A stretch of 64,000 bases of DNA from NCBI GenBank assembly GCA_001796515.1, contig MGMS01000010.1, positions 82,209 to 146,208 on the forward strand, read 5' to 3'. The position numbers and the translations under genes are program-made. Below, in pieces: positions 16,727-25,676 of this stretch. This stretch comes from Chloroflexi bacterium RBG_13_51_36 (GTDB taxonomy: Bacteria; Chloroflexota; Dehalococcoidia; GIF9; AB-539-J10). Under the pieces are notes generated by a model. It was given only the letters and a program-made list of their open reading frames with translations. It did not search any database and was not told where the DNA came from. Positions within the stretch are counted from its first letter, which is position 1; every line of letters begins with the position of its first letter.

Positions 16727-17925
16727 TACGTAGTATATGCGCTGTTAATAGTAACATATTTCTCGGAGAGGTCGCAGCCCCAGGCGGTGGCTTGGCCTTC
16801 TCCCAAGTTCAGGCAGACTCTTATGAGTACATCAACGCCCCGACTCAAAGATGACATCATTTCGGCTTTGCTGAAGGTGGTGGGGCAACCCTGCTTCATG
16901 ACACAAACGTCATTCAAGTAGACATCCAGTTTGTGTTCGCTAACCCTGGCTCCGCTTCGCCCTAAGGCGGCGACGATGCGCCCCCAGTTAGGGTCGTTGC
17001 CATGAACAGCTGCTTTCACCAGCGGTGAGCCAGCGACGATCCGAGCTGCCTGACGAGCCCAAACCCAATCCTCCGCCCCTTCTACCGTGACCTCAATGAG
17101 TTTTGTGGCTCCCTCTCCATCCCGAGCTATGGACTTAGCGAGATGAGTGCAAACTGCGTTTAAGGCTTCCTGGAAGGTGCCGCCATTATGGGATTTGATA
17201 GGTTCGTTGCCGGCCTGGCCGTTGGCGAATAGGAGTGCACAATCGCTGGGACTGGTGTCTCCATCAATACTTACCATGTTGAAGGAACAGTCCACGGCCT
17301 CGTGTAATGCGGCCGGCAGGAAATCGGCACCCACTGCGGCGTTGGTGGCGATAAAACAGAGCATGGTAGCCATGTTGGGATGAATCATACCTGCCCCCTT
17401 AGCTACTCCGCCAATGGTGAATTTCTTGCCATCTGAATCTACTTGGACAGCTATTTCTTTGGGTCTGGTATCCGTAGTCATTATTGCCCGACAAAAGTCA
17501 TGGCCGCCTTTTCTGGTGGGCCTAATCTTGGGAATCGAAGCCCTGATTTTGTCCATGGGCAATGGCGCGCCAATGATGCCGGTACTGGCGACAAGGACTT
17601 CCTCAGGGGATATGTCTAGCCGAGCGGCTGTTAGTCTTGCCATTTCCACGGCATCTGCCAGTCCTTGCTCGCCCACGCAGGCATTGGCACAACCGGAATT
17701 CGCCACTACAGCCCGCGCCTGTCCTCTTGCCGCATGCCTCTGGGATAAAACAACTGGAGCTGACTTAATCTGGTTGGTAGTGAAAACGCCGGCAGCCACG
17801 CAGGGAACTTCGGAACACAGGACAGCCAGATCAAGCTCGTCTTTGTTCTTTATCCCGGCGCGAACCGCACCAGCCAGGAATCCTGAAGCTGAGGTAACAC
17901 TGCCTGAAGGAATTAAGTCTAACAT
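16726..17925 (-). CDS. argJ: Bifunctional ornithine acetyltransferase/N-acetylglutamate synthase
   Basis: 399 aa from ATG 17925. Conserved: TTNQIKSAPV, VANSGCANAC, STGIIGAPLPM, KGAGMIHPNMATMLCF with the Ala-Thr autocleavage site, SIDGDTSPSD and HGNDPNWGRI. It recycles the acetyl group from acetylornithine to glutamate. No ribosome-binding site precedes either the ATG or the TTG at 17943. A promoter ends 8 nt before the ATG, so the mRNA is probably leaderless. First gene of the argJBD(G) operon. Confidence 0.94.
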   Translation of the reverse strand: MLDLIPSGSVTSASGFLAGAVRAGIKNKDELDLAVLCSEVPCVAAGVFTTNQIKSAPVVLSQRHAARGQARAVVANSGCANACVGEQGLADAVEMARLTAARLDISPEEVLVASTGIIGAPLPMDKIRASIPKIRPTRKGGHDFCRAIMTTDTRPKEIAVQVDSDGKKFTIGGVAKGAGMIHPNMATMLCFIATNAAVGADFLPAALHEAVDCSFNMVSIDGDTSPSDCALLFANGQAGNEPIKSHNGGTFQEALNAVCTHLAKSIARDGEGATKLIEVTVEGAEDWVWARQAARIVAGSPLVKAAVHGNDPNWGRIVAALGRSGARVSEHKLDVYLNDVCVMKQGCPTTFSKAEMMSSLSRGVDVLIRVCLNLGEGQATAWGCDLSEKYVTINSAYTT

Positions 17926-17933
17926 AGGATTCA

Positions 17934-17962
17934 AATATAACAAGAAATGGGGGTAGCGTCTA
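17934..17962 (-). promoter_or_regulatory. Predicted argJ promoter, leaderless arrangement
   Basis: On the minus strand TAGACG, 17 nt, TATATT, then TGAATCCT and the ATG. The message would begin one or two bases before the start codon. Confidence 0.45.
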
Positions 17963-18118
17963 TGTCCGCCGACCTCGCGGCCCAGGCAATCACTTTTCTA
18001 GGTTGCTCGGTCGGTTCACTCTTCAAAATGATGAAAAGGAGAGAACGCCCTGCAATGATGGACTATTTCGGTTATTTCAGGATTATATGCTTGCCACAAG
18101 GTTTCACTTCGTGCTGTC

Positions 18119-18619
18119 CTATTTGTGTCGAGAACCTTCCTTATGAAGAACTTGTTGGTTCTTCTCCAAATACGAAATAACCCTTTTCCCTATGTCCGTT
18201 AATACCCAATAACTTCCCGTTGACCGATTTTCTATTTGAACGATATTATGCAACCTAAGGTCTCCATATACTTGTTTATCTTGATTTGAGGATAACACCT
18301 TGTGGTCAGGCAAACCTGTTTTTAGGCTTTCCTTATCGTGATAAAGTATCCGTAGTATGTTGTCGGGAACATCTGTGTAAATACCCACCGAAAGCAGTCT
18401 CTTTATTATTGGCTTCAGTTGCAGATAAGATGCGAATCTGAGGATAGAAAATACAACTGCAAAAATGCCGAGCGAAATTCCGATGACGGCATACCAAGGT
18501 AGTTCCTTTATCCAAGCTACCCGAGCAGTACCTACTACCGATAACAGAATTGCGAAGATGACGTTATCCAAAAGGCTATTGAGTCTAGCTTGCAACCATC
18601 GCATACCGTATTCTACCAT
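18119..18619 (-). CDS. Membrane protein with a C-terminal winged-helix-like domain
   Basis: 166 aa from ATG 18619 (AGGGTG 9 nt upstream); the track uses TTG 18649, which overlaps a -10-like TATACT. Two helices (about 20-37 and 43-64) are followed by a soluble part with DNILRILYHDKESL ... DLRLHNIVQIENRSTGSYWVLTDIGKRVISYL, the sequence pattern of a winged helix. It might sense a membrane state or anchor a DNA-binding domain. Family unknown. Confidence 0.65.
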   Translation of the reverse strand: MVEYGMRWLQARLNSLLDNVIFAILLSVVGTARVAWIKELPWYAVIGISLGIFAVVFSILRFASYLQLKPIIKRLLSVGIYTDVPDNILRILYHDKESLKTGLPDHKVLSSNQDKQVYGDLRLHNIVQIENRSTGSYWVLTDIGKRVISYLEKNQQVLHKEGSRHK

Positions 18620-18660
18620 TTGTTTTTGCACCCTGCGTTGAGTATACAACCACGGGTTAT

Positions 18661-18705
18661 TTACATTCTGTGCTTTGATATTGTTTAGGATTTGATGCTT
18701 GTGAC
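18661..18705 (-). repeat. AT-rich repeat, third copy
   Basis: On the minus strand CAAATCCTAAACAATATCAA then AGCACAGAATGTAA. Same family as 14593-14636 and 14711-14757. It lies between dnaE and the small membrane protein. Confidence 0.45.
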
Positions 18706-18752
18706 TTGAAGCGGAGCGCCTTTAGTGGGAAAAAGAGAGTTTGCCTCCGTTT

Positions 18753-21700
18753 TCACGCGAGCCTGAAGTTGCTTTCACCCACTATCTCGCTCAATTCTCC
18801 GGCTAATTCGGGGCAGTAATTCACTGTCATGTCGGGCATGTCTAGGTTAGTCACCTCACCATCGCCCACCACGCTTAGAGAGACTTTATCTTGGCCGGGA
18901 TAGCTCTTGAGGATATCCACAATTTTGTGGAGGCATGCGATGTCTTTGCCGGCGTCGCCCGACTGGTTGACATCTATCATGACATGGCGATGCGGAGGCT
19001 CGCTTAGCACTTCCTGTCTCACAGGTAAGAGCATGGCCTCTTGACAGTTTAATTGCACTTCCCCATCCCGAATCTTCACCACTCCTTTGATGCTGATGAT
19101 GTTGCCCTCCTGCCATATCCCCTGGGTGCTCTCGTAGAGCCTAGGCCAGGCGATAACCTCGATACTGGCATCTAGGTCTTCAATTGAGGCGACGACAAAT
19201 AGGCGATTATCTCGGGTGTGGGCCTGGCGCACCGAGATCACCATCCCTCTAACGGTCACCGTTTCATCAATCAGGTCCATATTGATTTCGCCGCAGGAGA
19301 CAACGCCCGGTGAGGATGGTTCTCTGGCGAGGAAGTCAAGGGGTTGCGAGAAATAAACTCCTAACAATTCTCTTTCCCACATGAGTTTTTGCTTGGTGGA
19401 TACATCTTCCTCGGCTCGCTGGTAGTCGACACGAGGGTTGGGGGAGCTTTGCCCCCATAAATCAAACATGCTGACTTGTCCCGATTCCTTGGCTCTTTGT
19501 TTCGTTTGAGATAGGGAGATAATCTTGTTCAGCGAGTCGAGCAGGGCCTTACGGCTGCCCAGGGAGTCGAAGACACCGACTTTGATCAGGCTTTCCAATA
19601 CCTTTTTGTTGATGTTGCGAAGGTCAGTTCGATAAGAGAAGTCCTCTATGGACTTGAAATCGCCTTCTGAGTCCCGGCCAGACAAGATGTTCTCAATCGG
19701 GGAGAAGCCGACATTCTTGATTGAAGCCAGTCCAAAGCGGATGGCCGCATCACTTCCATCGTCCTTCTCAATGATGAAGCTAGCATGACTCCTGTTGATG
19801 TCTGGTGGGAGTACCTTGATGCCCAGTCTACGGCATTCAGCAATCGCCGACCGGACCTTTTCCATGTTATCCGAGTAAGTATTGAGAAAGGCGGTCATAT
19901 ATTCGACGGGGTAATTTGCCTTTAAATAGGCGGTGCGGCAGGCAATGAGGCCATAGCTAACGCTGTGAGCTTTATTGAATGCATAGCCGGCGAAAGGCTC
20001 GATCAGGGAGAATACTTCCTTAGCTAACTCCTGCGATATGCCCTTTTTCTTCGCCCCGGCGATGAAATTGCGCTCCTCTTTCTTCATAACCGAAGGTATC
20101 TTCTTACCCATCGCCTTACGAAGGATATCGGCCTCGCCCAAGCTGTAGCCGGCCAAGGCTTGAGCTATGAATATCACCTGCTCCTGATAAACGATAACTC
20201 CGTAGGTTTCTCTTAGAATCTCCTCCAGAATGGGATGGGGGTAATGAATAGGGGCAATACCCTGCTTGGCCCTGATGAAAGTGGGAATTTGTTCCATAGG
20301 GCCGGGGCGATAGAGTGCCACCATAGCAGCTATATCGCTGAAGTTGGTGGGCTTGAGTTCCTTTATATAGCGGCGCATTCCGGCGCTTTCCAGCTGGAAA
20401 ATGCCCTTGGTTTCCCCCGAGGCCAGCAGCTCAAAAGTCCCGGCATCGTCGAGAGGGATATGCTGCAAATCTAAGGAGATTCCACGATTCTGGGCAATAA
20501 TTTCCTTGACTTTAGTCAAGATAGTCAGATTGGACAGTCCTAGGAAATCCATTTTCAGCAGTCCCAGGCGGGCGATGTCGCCCATATGGAACTGGGTCAT
20601 GACAGTGCGCTGGTCACCTTTTCCCAGCAGTTGCAGTGGCACATACTCGATTAAGGGCTCATGCGCTATCACTACACCGGCCGCATGAGTGCTGACGTGC
20701 CTGACCATTCCCTCCAATTTCCTGGCCGAGTCAATCAGGTTACGTATGGCTGCATCCTGGTGGTAAATGTCATAAAGCTCGCGGCTCCGTTCCAGCGCTC
20801 TTTCCAGGGTTATGGTCAGTTCCAGCGGGATAAGTCGAGCCACCATGTCGACCTGGGCATAAGGCATGCCTAAGGCTCGCCCGGTGTCTCTTATCGCGGC
20901 TCGGGCTCCCATGGTGCCAAAGGTAACGATTTGAGCTACGTGGTCGGAACCATATTTCTGGTTAACGTAGGACAGGACTTCGTCGCGGCGGTCGTCCTGG
21001 AAATCCAGATCAATATCAGGGAGCTCGCGGCGCTCGACGTTGAGAAATCGTTCGAAAACCAGTCCATATGCCAGCGGGTCGACATCAGTGACGCCGAGGC
21101 AATAAAGAGCCAGGCTGGCAGCAGCACTTCCCCGGACGCCAAAGTAGATATCCCGTTCTCGGGCAAAGGAGATTATGTCCCAAACAACGAGGAAGTAATG
21201 GGCAAATTGCGTCTTCTGGATGACATCAAGCTCATAGCTAAGCCGTTCCTTGACCTCTGAGCCTGGCTCAGGGTATCGTTTTCCCAGGCCCTGCCAGCAG
21301 AGCTCCGCCAGGAAATCATCGGCTGTCTGGCCCTGAGGCACCTCCATGTGCGGCAGATGTAGCTTGGTGAAATCCAGTTCCAGTTGACACATATCCGCAA
21401 TGGCTTGAGTATTCTCCACGGCCTGAGGTAAGTCAGCAAACAGTTGTTGTGCCTCTTCGGGGCTTCTAAGATAGAAAAAGTCGCCAGCCAGCTTCAGCCT
21501 TTTTTCATCGTACACAGAGGTATTGGTCCCTATGCACAAAAGAAGTTCATGGGCCGGAGCGTCTTGTTTATCAACGTAATGCACGTCAAAGGTGGCCACC
21601 GGTGGTATATTGAGTTTGGTGGACAGCAAGACGAGCTCCTGATTGATTTGCTCCAGTTCAGGAATAGGATGCCTTTGAATCTCCAGGTAGTAATCGCCGA

Positions 21701-22196
21701 AAACCTCCTTGTACCAGGAAGCTGTTCTGTCAAGCTCGTCTTTTCGCCCTTCGAGTATGAGCCGAGCCAGTTCCCCATGGGCACACCCGGAAAGGGCAAT
21801 AAGCCCGTCATGATGAAGTTTGAGGAGCTCTTTGTCGACCCTGGGCTTATAGTAGAATCCCTCGAGGTGACTTTTGGTAACCAGTTGGAGCAAATTGCGA
21901 TAGCCGTTTTCGTTCTTAGCTAGCAGAGTAAGATGATAGTGGGTTTTGTGGGCTGCCTCTCGGCTACGGCGATCGGTCGCGGCGACATAGACCTCGCAGC
22001 CAATGATTGGCTTTATCCCTGCTTCCTTGGCCGCCACATAGAAATCGATGACGCCATACATGGCGCCGTGGTCGGTGATAGCCAGACTATCCATGCCCAT
22101 CTCCTTGGTCCGGGAAATAAGCTGAGGAATGCGACACATACCATCGAGTAAGCTATATTCAGAGTGTACGTGAAGGTGGGCAAACTTCTGCGGCAT
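18753..22196 (-). CDS. dnaE: DNA polymerase III alpha subunit
   Basis: 1147 aa, a full-length DnaE1. N-terminal PHP domain (HLHVHSEYSLLDG ... AITDHGAMYG), polymerase core with the catalytic aspartates in LPDIDLDFQDD, FGTMGARAAIRD, and HHH-type elements with GEADILRKAMGKK. The OB-fold near the C-terminus has VRGMVISVRQAHTRDNRLF. It is the main replicative polymerase. The ATG has no ribosome-binding site and stands 7 nt behind a TATAAT. Confidence 0.97.
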   Translation of the reverse strand: MPQKFAHLHVHSEYSLLDGMCRIPQLISRTKEMGMDSLAITDHGAMYGVIDFYVAAKEAGIKPIIGCEVYVAATDRRSREAAHKTHYHLTLLAKNENGYRNLLQLVTKSHLEGFYYKPRVDKELLKLHHDGLIALSGCAHGELARLILEGRKDELDRTASWYKEVFGDYYLEIQRHPIPELEQINQELVLLSTKLNIPPVATFDVHYVDKQDAPAHELLLCIGTNTSVYDEKRLKLAGDFFYLRSPEEAQQLFADLPQAVENTQAIADMCQLELDFTKLHLPHMEVPQGQTADDFLAELCWQGLGKRYPEPGSEVKERLSYELDVIQKTQFAHYFLVVWDIISFARERDIYFGVRGSAAASLALYCLGVTDVDPLAYGLVFERFLNVERRELPDIDLDFQDDRRDEVLSYVNQKYGSDHVAQIVTFGTMGARAAIRDTGRALGMPYAQVDMVARLIPLELTITLERALERSRELYDIYHQDAAIRNLIDSARKLEGMVRHVSTHAAGVVIAHEPLIEYVPLQLLGKGDQRTVMTQFHMGDIARLGLLKMDFLGLSNLTILTKVKEIIAQNRGISLDLQHIPLDDAGTFELLASGETKGIFQLESAGMRRYIKELKPTNFSDIAAMVALYRPGPMEQIPTFIRAKQGIAPIHYPHPILEEILRETYGVIVYQEQVIFIAQALAGYSLGEADILRKAMGKKIPSVMKKEERNFIAGAKKKGISQELAKEVFSLIEPFAGYAFNKAHSVSYGLIACRTAYLKANYPVEYMTAFLNTYSDNMEKVRSAIAECRRLGIKVLPPDINRSHASFIIEKDDGSDAAIRFGLASIKNVGFSPIENILSGRDSEGDFKSIEDFSYRTDLRNINKKVLESLIKVGVFDSLGSRKALLDSLNKIISLSQTKQRAKESGQVSMFDLWGQSSPNPRVDYQRAEEDVSTKQKLMWERELLGVYFSQPLDFLAREPSSPGVVSCGEINMDLIDETVTVRGMVISVRQAHTRDNRLFVVASIEDLDASIEVIAWPRLYESTQGIWQEGNIISIKGVVKIRDGEVQLNCQEAMLLPVRQEVLSEPPHRHVMIDVNQSGDAGKDIACLHKIVDILKSYPGQDKVSLSVVGDGEVTNLDMPDMTVNYCPELAGELSEIVGESNFRLA

Positions 22197-22203
22197 TGGT
22201 TAG

Positions 22204-22231
22204 ATTATAGCACTTGCCGCGGGGGCCCCAA
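22204..22231 (-). promoter_or_regulatory. Predicted dnaE promoter, leaderless arrangement
   Basis: On the minus strand TTGGGG, 16 nt, TATAAT, CTAACCA, ATG. Transcription would start at the base before the ATG or on it. Confidence 0.5.
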
Positions 22232-22275
22232 ATGAGGAATTTTCGACTATATATCAAAAAGTCTCTTGACGGTTA

Positions 22276-22290
22276 TAGCGAGTGTCGCTA
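22276..22290 (+). promoter_or_regulatory. Palindrome TAGCGA-GTG-TCGCTA
   Basis: A perfect 6-bp inverted repeat with a 3-nt centre in the gap between the divergent dnaE and the OYE-type reductase, preceded by TTGACG at 22266-22271. It has the form of an operator for a dimeric regulator. The regulator is unknown. Confidence 0.35.
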
Positions 22291-22449
22291 GCTACCGAGT
22301 TTGAACTGACTGCCATGTTCGAAACTTGGGGCCCGTGTTAATAATGTGCAGAAATAGACTGACGCCGAAGGTCAGAGTGGCGGCTTCTGGTTTTGTGGTA
22401 AACTTGGGAGAAACGGAATACGGTTTCCAAACAAAGTGAGGAGCGGGCG

Positions 22450-24411
22450 ATGATTGCAACTCGATTAAAGAAGGTTTTTGAGCCAACGAGCATAGGCCGG
22501 ATGCAACTGAAGAACCGCATAGTCATGCCGCCGATGGGAACTAACTATGCCGAAGCGGGCGGCGCTGTTAGCCAGAGAATGCTCGATTACTATGAGGCAA
22601 GAGCTAAGGGTGGGGTAGGATTGATTATTGTAGAAGGAAGTGCTCCCAGCGTGCGATGCAACATATCTTTCCAAGGACGTCCATCCTACCAGGCATCCTT
22701 GGGAGATGATAAGTTTATCCCCGGATGGAGAAGACTCACGGATGCCGCTCATAAATACGGTGCCAAGATAGCTATCCAGATAATGCACGCCACCCTGGAG
22801 AACTGGGATGGAAAGGCAGTGCAAGTGGGGCCATCGCCTGTAATAGTGCCCGCCAGAGTTATGGGTATCCTGGGAGGCCCTCCTCACGAACTAACCGTGG
22901 CAGAGATTGCGGAAAGGGTGGAGTGGTTTGTCTCAGCTGCCAGACGTGCCAGGGAGGCTGGCTTTGACGGCGTCGAGATCCACGGTGCTCATCAGTACAT
23001 TGTGGCCGCTTTTCTCTCCTCGGCTACCAACCAGCGAAAGGACAACTACGGTGGCTCGGTCGAGAATAAGGCCAGATTCTTGACGGAGATACTTCAGGCT
23101 ACTATAAAAGAAGTGGGCCCCGATTTTCCTGTCTGGGTCAGGTTCAATGCCAGGGAATGGGGAGTGGAGAACGGCGTCACCATTGAGGAGACCAGACAGT
23201 TGATACCGCTGGTGGTAAAGGTGGGTGCTCAGGCACTTCACGTGTCCGGTTATGGCGTGGGGTCCTACATAACCACGGCTCCAATTCCGGATACACCGGG
23301 CCTTCTGGTGCCTCTGGCTGAGGAGGTCAAGAAGCTGGCCGATGTGCCGGTAATTGCGGTGGGCAGACTGGATCTTGAGCTTGGCGAGAAGATTCTCGAA
23401 GAAGGCAAAGCTGACCTTATAGCCATAGGCCGGCGTCTTCTGGCCGACCCGGACTTGCCCAACAAAGTGGCCGAAGGAAGGCTTGCCGAAGTCATCTCAT
23501 GCATCGACTGCATGGAGTGTATCGAGCGGCTGGCTTTTGACGAACGAGGCGAGGGCCTCACCTGCGTCGTCAACCCCGCCGCAGGCAAGGAGAAGGCATT
23601 TCAAGTCAAGCCCGCGGGCAAGGCCAGGAAGGTAGTCGTGGTCGGTGGGGGACCGGCCGGCATGCAAGCTGCTATGGTGGCGGCACGGAGAGGCCACAAG
23701 GTTACCCTGTTTGAGAAAAATGCGAAGCTGGGTGGGCAACTGAACATAGCTGCGTTACCTCCGTTCAAGGGTGATATCTTCCCCTGGATAGACTATCTGG
23801 TCAGCCAGGTTAAGAGGGCTGGGGTGAAGGTCAAGCTCAATACGGACGCCACCGCTGCAATGATTGTTGCAGAGAGACCGGATGCTGTTGTGATAGCTTC
23901 AGGAGGGATTCCAGCCATGCCCGACATCTCCGGCATTGACAAGCCGAACGTGGTTACTGCTCAGGATGTGCTCTCGGGCAAAGCCAAGGCCGGACAAAAT
24001 GTGGTCATCATTGGTGGTGGCATGGTCGGCTGCGAGACAGGGCACTATCTGGCGGAGAAAGGCAAGACGGTGACTATCATAGAGATATTGAAGCGGATGG
24101 CTAACGACATGTTTCCCATGACAAGGCGCCGGCTCATGGACGGGCTGAGGAGCAAAAAGGTGACCCTGCTGACCAGCGCGACCTGTGAGGAGATAAAGGA
24201 AGGCGCTGTTCAGGTGTGTACTGCGGATGGCAAGAGGGAGACCATTCCAACCGACACGATTGTTATAGCCGTCGGCTATAAGGCAAATGATCGCCTATAC
24301 AAAGCTCTGGAAGGTAAGGTCCCTGAGATGCACTGCATAGGCAATTCTGCCAAGCCTCGGAAAATACTGGAAGCTAACAGCGAGGGATACCAGACCGGGC
24401 TGGCTTTGTGA
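22450..24411 (+). CDS. Old-yellow-enzyme/2,4-dienoyl-CoA reductase-type FMN, Fe-S, FAD oxidoreductase
   Basis: 653 aa. The N-terminal TIM barrel (1-350) has IVMPPMGTNYAE and GFDGVEIHGAHQYIVAAFLS. A 4Fe-4S motif CIDCMECI ... C follows at about 352-376, then a FAD domain (VVVGGGPAGMQAA) and a nested NAD(P)H domain (VVIIGGGMVGCETG). This is the FadH/BaiCD/trimethylamine dehydrogenase layout. Likely reaction: reduction of an activated C=C bond with NAD(P)H, probably on an enoyl-CoA or cyclic enone. Ribosome-binding site GTGAGGAG. Neighbours handle acyl-CoA or ring-cleavage products. Confidence 0.92.
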   Translation: MIATRLKKVFEPTSIGRMQLKNRIVMPPMGTNYAEAGGAVSQRMLDYYEARAKGGVGLIIVEGSAPSVRCNISFQGRPSYQASLGDDKFIPGWRRLTDAAHKYGAKIAIQIMHATLENWDGKAVQVGPSPVIVPARVMGILGGPPHELTVAEIAERVEWFVSAARRAREAGFDGVEIHGAHQYIVAAFLSSATNQRKDNYGGSVENKARFLTEILQATIKEVGPDFPVWVRFNAREWGVENGVTIEETRQLIPLVVKVGAQALHVSGYGVGSYITTAPIPDTPGLLVPLAEEVKKLADVPVIAVGRLDLELGEKILEEGKADLIAIGRRLLADPDLPNKVAEGRLAEVISCIDCMECIERLAFDERGEGLTCVVNPAAGKEKAFQVKPAGKARKVVVVGGGPAGMQAAMVAARRGHKVTLFEKNAKLGGQLNIAALPPFKGDIFPWIDYLVSQVKRAGVKVKLNTDATAAMIVAERPDAVVIASGGIPAMPDISGIDKPNVVTAQDVLSGKAKAGQNVVIIGGGMVGCETGHYLAEKGKTVTIIEILKRMANDMFPMTRRRLMDGLRSKKVTLLTSATCEEIKEGAVQVCTADGKRETIPTDTIVIAVGYKANDRLYKALEGKVPEMHCIGNSAKPRKILEANSEGYQTGLAL

Positions 24412-24521
24412 AGGTTTCAGGTAGGTCGGCTATCCGGACAATTGGATGGGCAGGAACAGAATCAGAGTATGTCTGAGGACAGGATTGTACGCTTGCTTGG
24501 CCTGCAAAACATGGTAATCTC

Positions 24522-24551
24522 TTGACGTAGGATACTGTAGGCCAATAGTAT
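24522..24551 (+). promoter_or_regulatory. Possible promoter of the FAH-family gene
   Basis: TTGACG and TAGTAT with an 18-nt spacer, about 30 nt before the gene. The -10 matches four of six bases. Confidence 0.35.
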
Positions 24552-24580
24552 GCGGGGGCTACAGGAGGAAGGAGAAGGGA

Positions 24581-25585
24581 ATGAAGCTGGTGACCTTCGG
24601 AGTTGCCACACCAGTTGGCCAGATACAGCGCATCGGAGCCATACACCAGAACAAGATCATCGATCTCAATATGGGCTATACGCGTTACCTGGCTGATAGG
24701 CACGGCAGTGACCAGGCCTGCGAATTAGCCGCAGCAATGCTGCCGCCTCAGATGATTGCCTTCTTCCGGATGGGAGAAGAGGGGAAAGACAGGGCTGAGT
24801 TGACCATTGACTTTGTGGCGAAATACAAGGTAAAAGGCGGCCTGCTTGGTCCCCGGGGCGAGAAGATAGTGTATGAGATGAATGAGGTCAAGCTGAAGGC
24901 ACCGGTGCCGCGCCCAAATTCCCTTCGGGACTATATTACCTTCGAGGGCCACGCCAGCTTTTCCGGAAAGAAGCAACTCGACAAAGGCTGGTATGAGATA
25001 CCTGTATGCTATAAGGGTAGTCCCGACACAGTCATTGGCCCCGAGGACGTCATTCCCTGGCCTGCCTTCACTGATATGCTGGACTATGAGCTGGAATATG
25101 GCATTTATGTTGGCAAAAAGGGCAAAAACATCCCGAGGGAACGGGCAAAGGAGTACATCGCAGGCTATACCATATTCAACGATATCAGTGCCCGCGATAT
25201 CCAGCTCAGAGAGATGCTGGCGGGAGGAGTCGGTCCGGCCAAGGGCAAGGACACCTGTAGTGTCATGGGGCCTTGCCTGCTGGCATCCGATGAGGTAGAC
25301 CCTATGAACCTGCGGATGACAGCCCGCGTAAATGGTGAAGTGTGGTCGGACAATAACAGCGGCACGGCTTACTGGACCTGGCCCCAGATTATTGAATTTG
25401 CTTCTATGGAGGAAACGCTATATCCCGGTGATTTTCTGGGCTCGGGGACGGTGGAAGGCGGCTGTGGCATGGAACTCAACCGGTGGATTCAGCCAGGCGA
25501 TACCATTGAACTGGAGGTGGAAGGTATCGGCATCCTCAGGAACCGCGTTGGAGATAAGCCGCCCAAACGCACGTTCGTTCGTTAG
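24581..25585 (+). CDS. Fumarylacetoacetate hydrolase family protein
   Basis: 334 aa with GGAGGAAGGAG before the ATG. Contains the FAH core: RDYITFEGH, the metal-binding acidic cluster in DYELEYGIYVG, YTIFNDISARDIQ, GKDTCSVMGPCLL and GDFLGSGTVEGGCG. Members cleave C-C bonds of acylpyruvates or act as decarboxylases, hydratases or isomerases. The exact reaction is not clear. It lies between the OYE-type reductase and a metallo-hydrolase, so it is probably in a catabolic pathway. Confidence 0.9.
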   Translation: MKLVTFGVATPVGQIQRIGAIHQNKIIDLNMGYTRYLADRHGSDQACELAAAMLPPQMIAFFRMGEEGKDRAELTIDFVAKYKVKGGLLGPRGEKIVYEMNEVKLKAPVPRPNSLRDYITFEGHASFSGKKQLDKGWYEIPVCYKGSPDTVIGPEDVIPWPAFTDMLDYELEYGIYVGKKGKNIPRERAKEYIAGYTIFNDISARDIQLREMLAGGVGPAKGKDTCSVMGPCLLASDEVDPMNLRMTARVNGEVWSDNNSGTAYWTWPQIIEFASMEETLYPGDFLGSGTVEGGCGMELNRWIQPGDTIELEVEGIGILRNRVGDKPPKRTFVR

Positions 25586-25676
25586 TATTTCTGTTCCCGA
25601 TTTCATCCTGATTTTTCATACCGTTAGATATAGCCGATGCCTGAAGTCTAAGAGGAGTTAGAAGGGGGGCAGTACT

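Noticed and set aside
17947-18180. 77-aa plus-strand ORF next to argJ
   Set aside because: No ribosome-binding site or family features, and it overlaps the minus-strand membrane protein and the argJ promoter.
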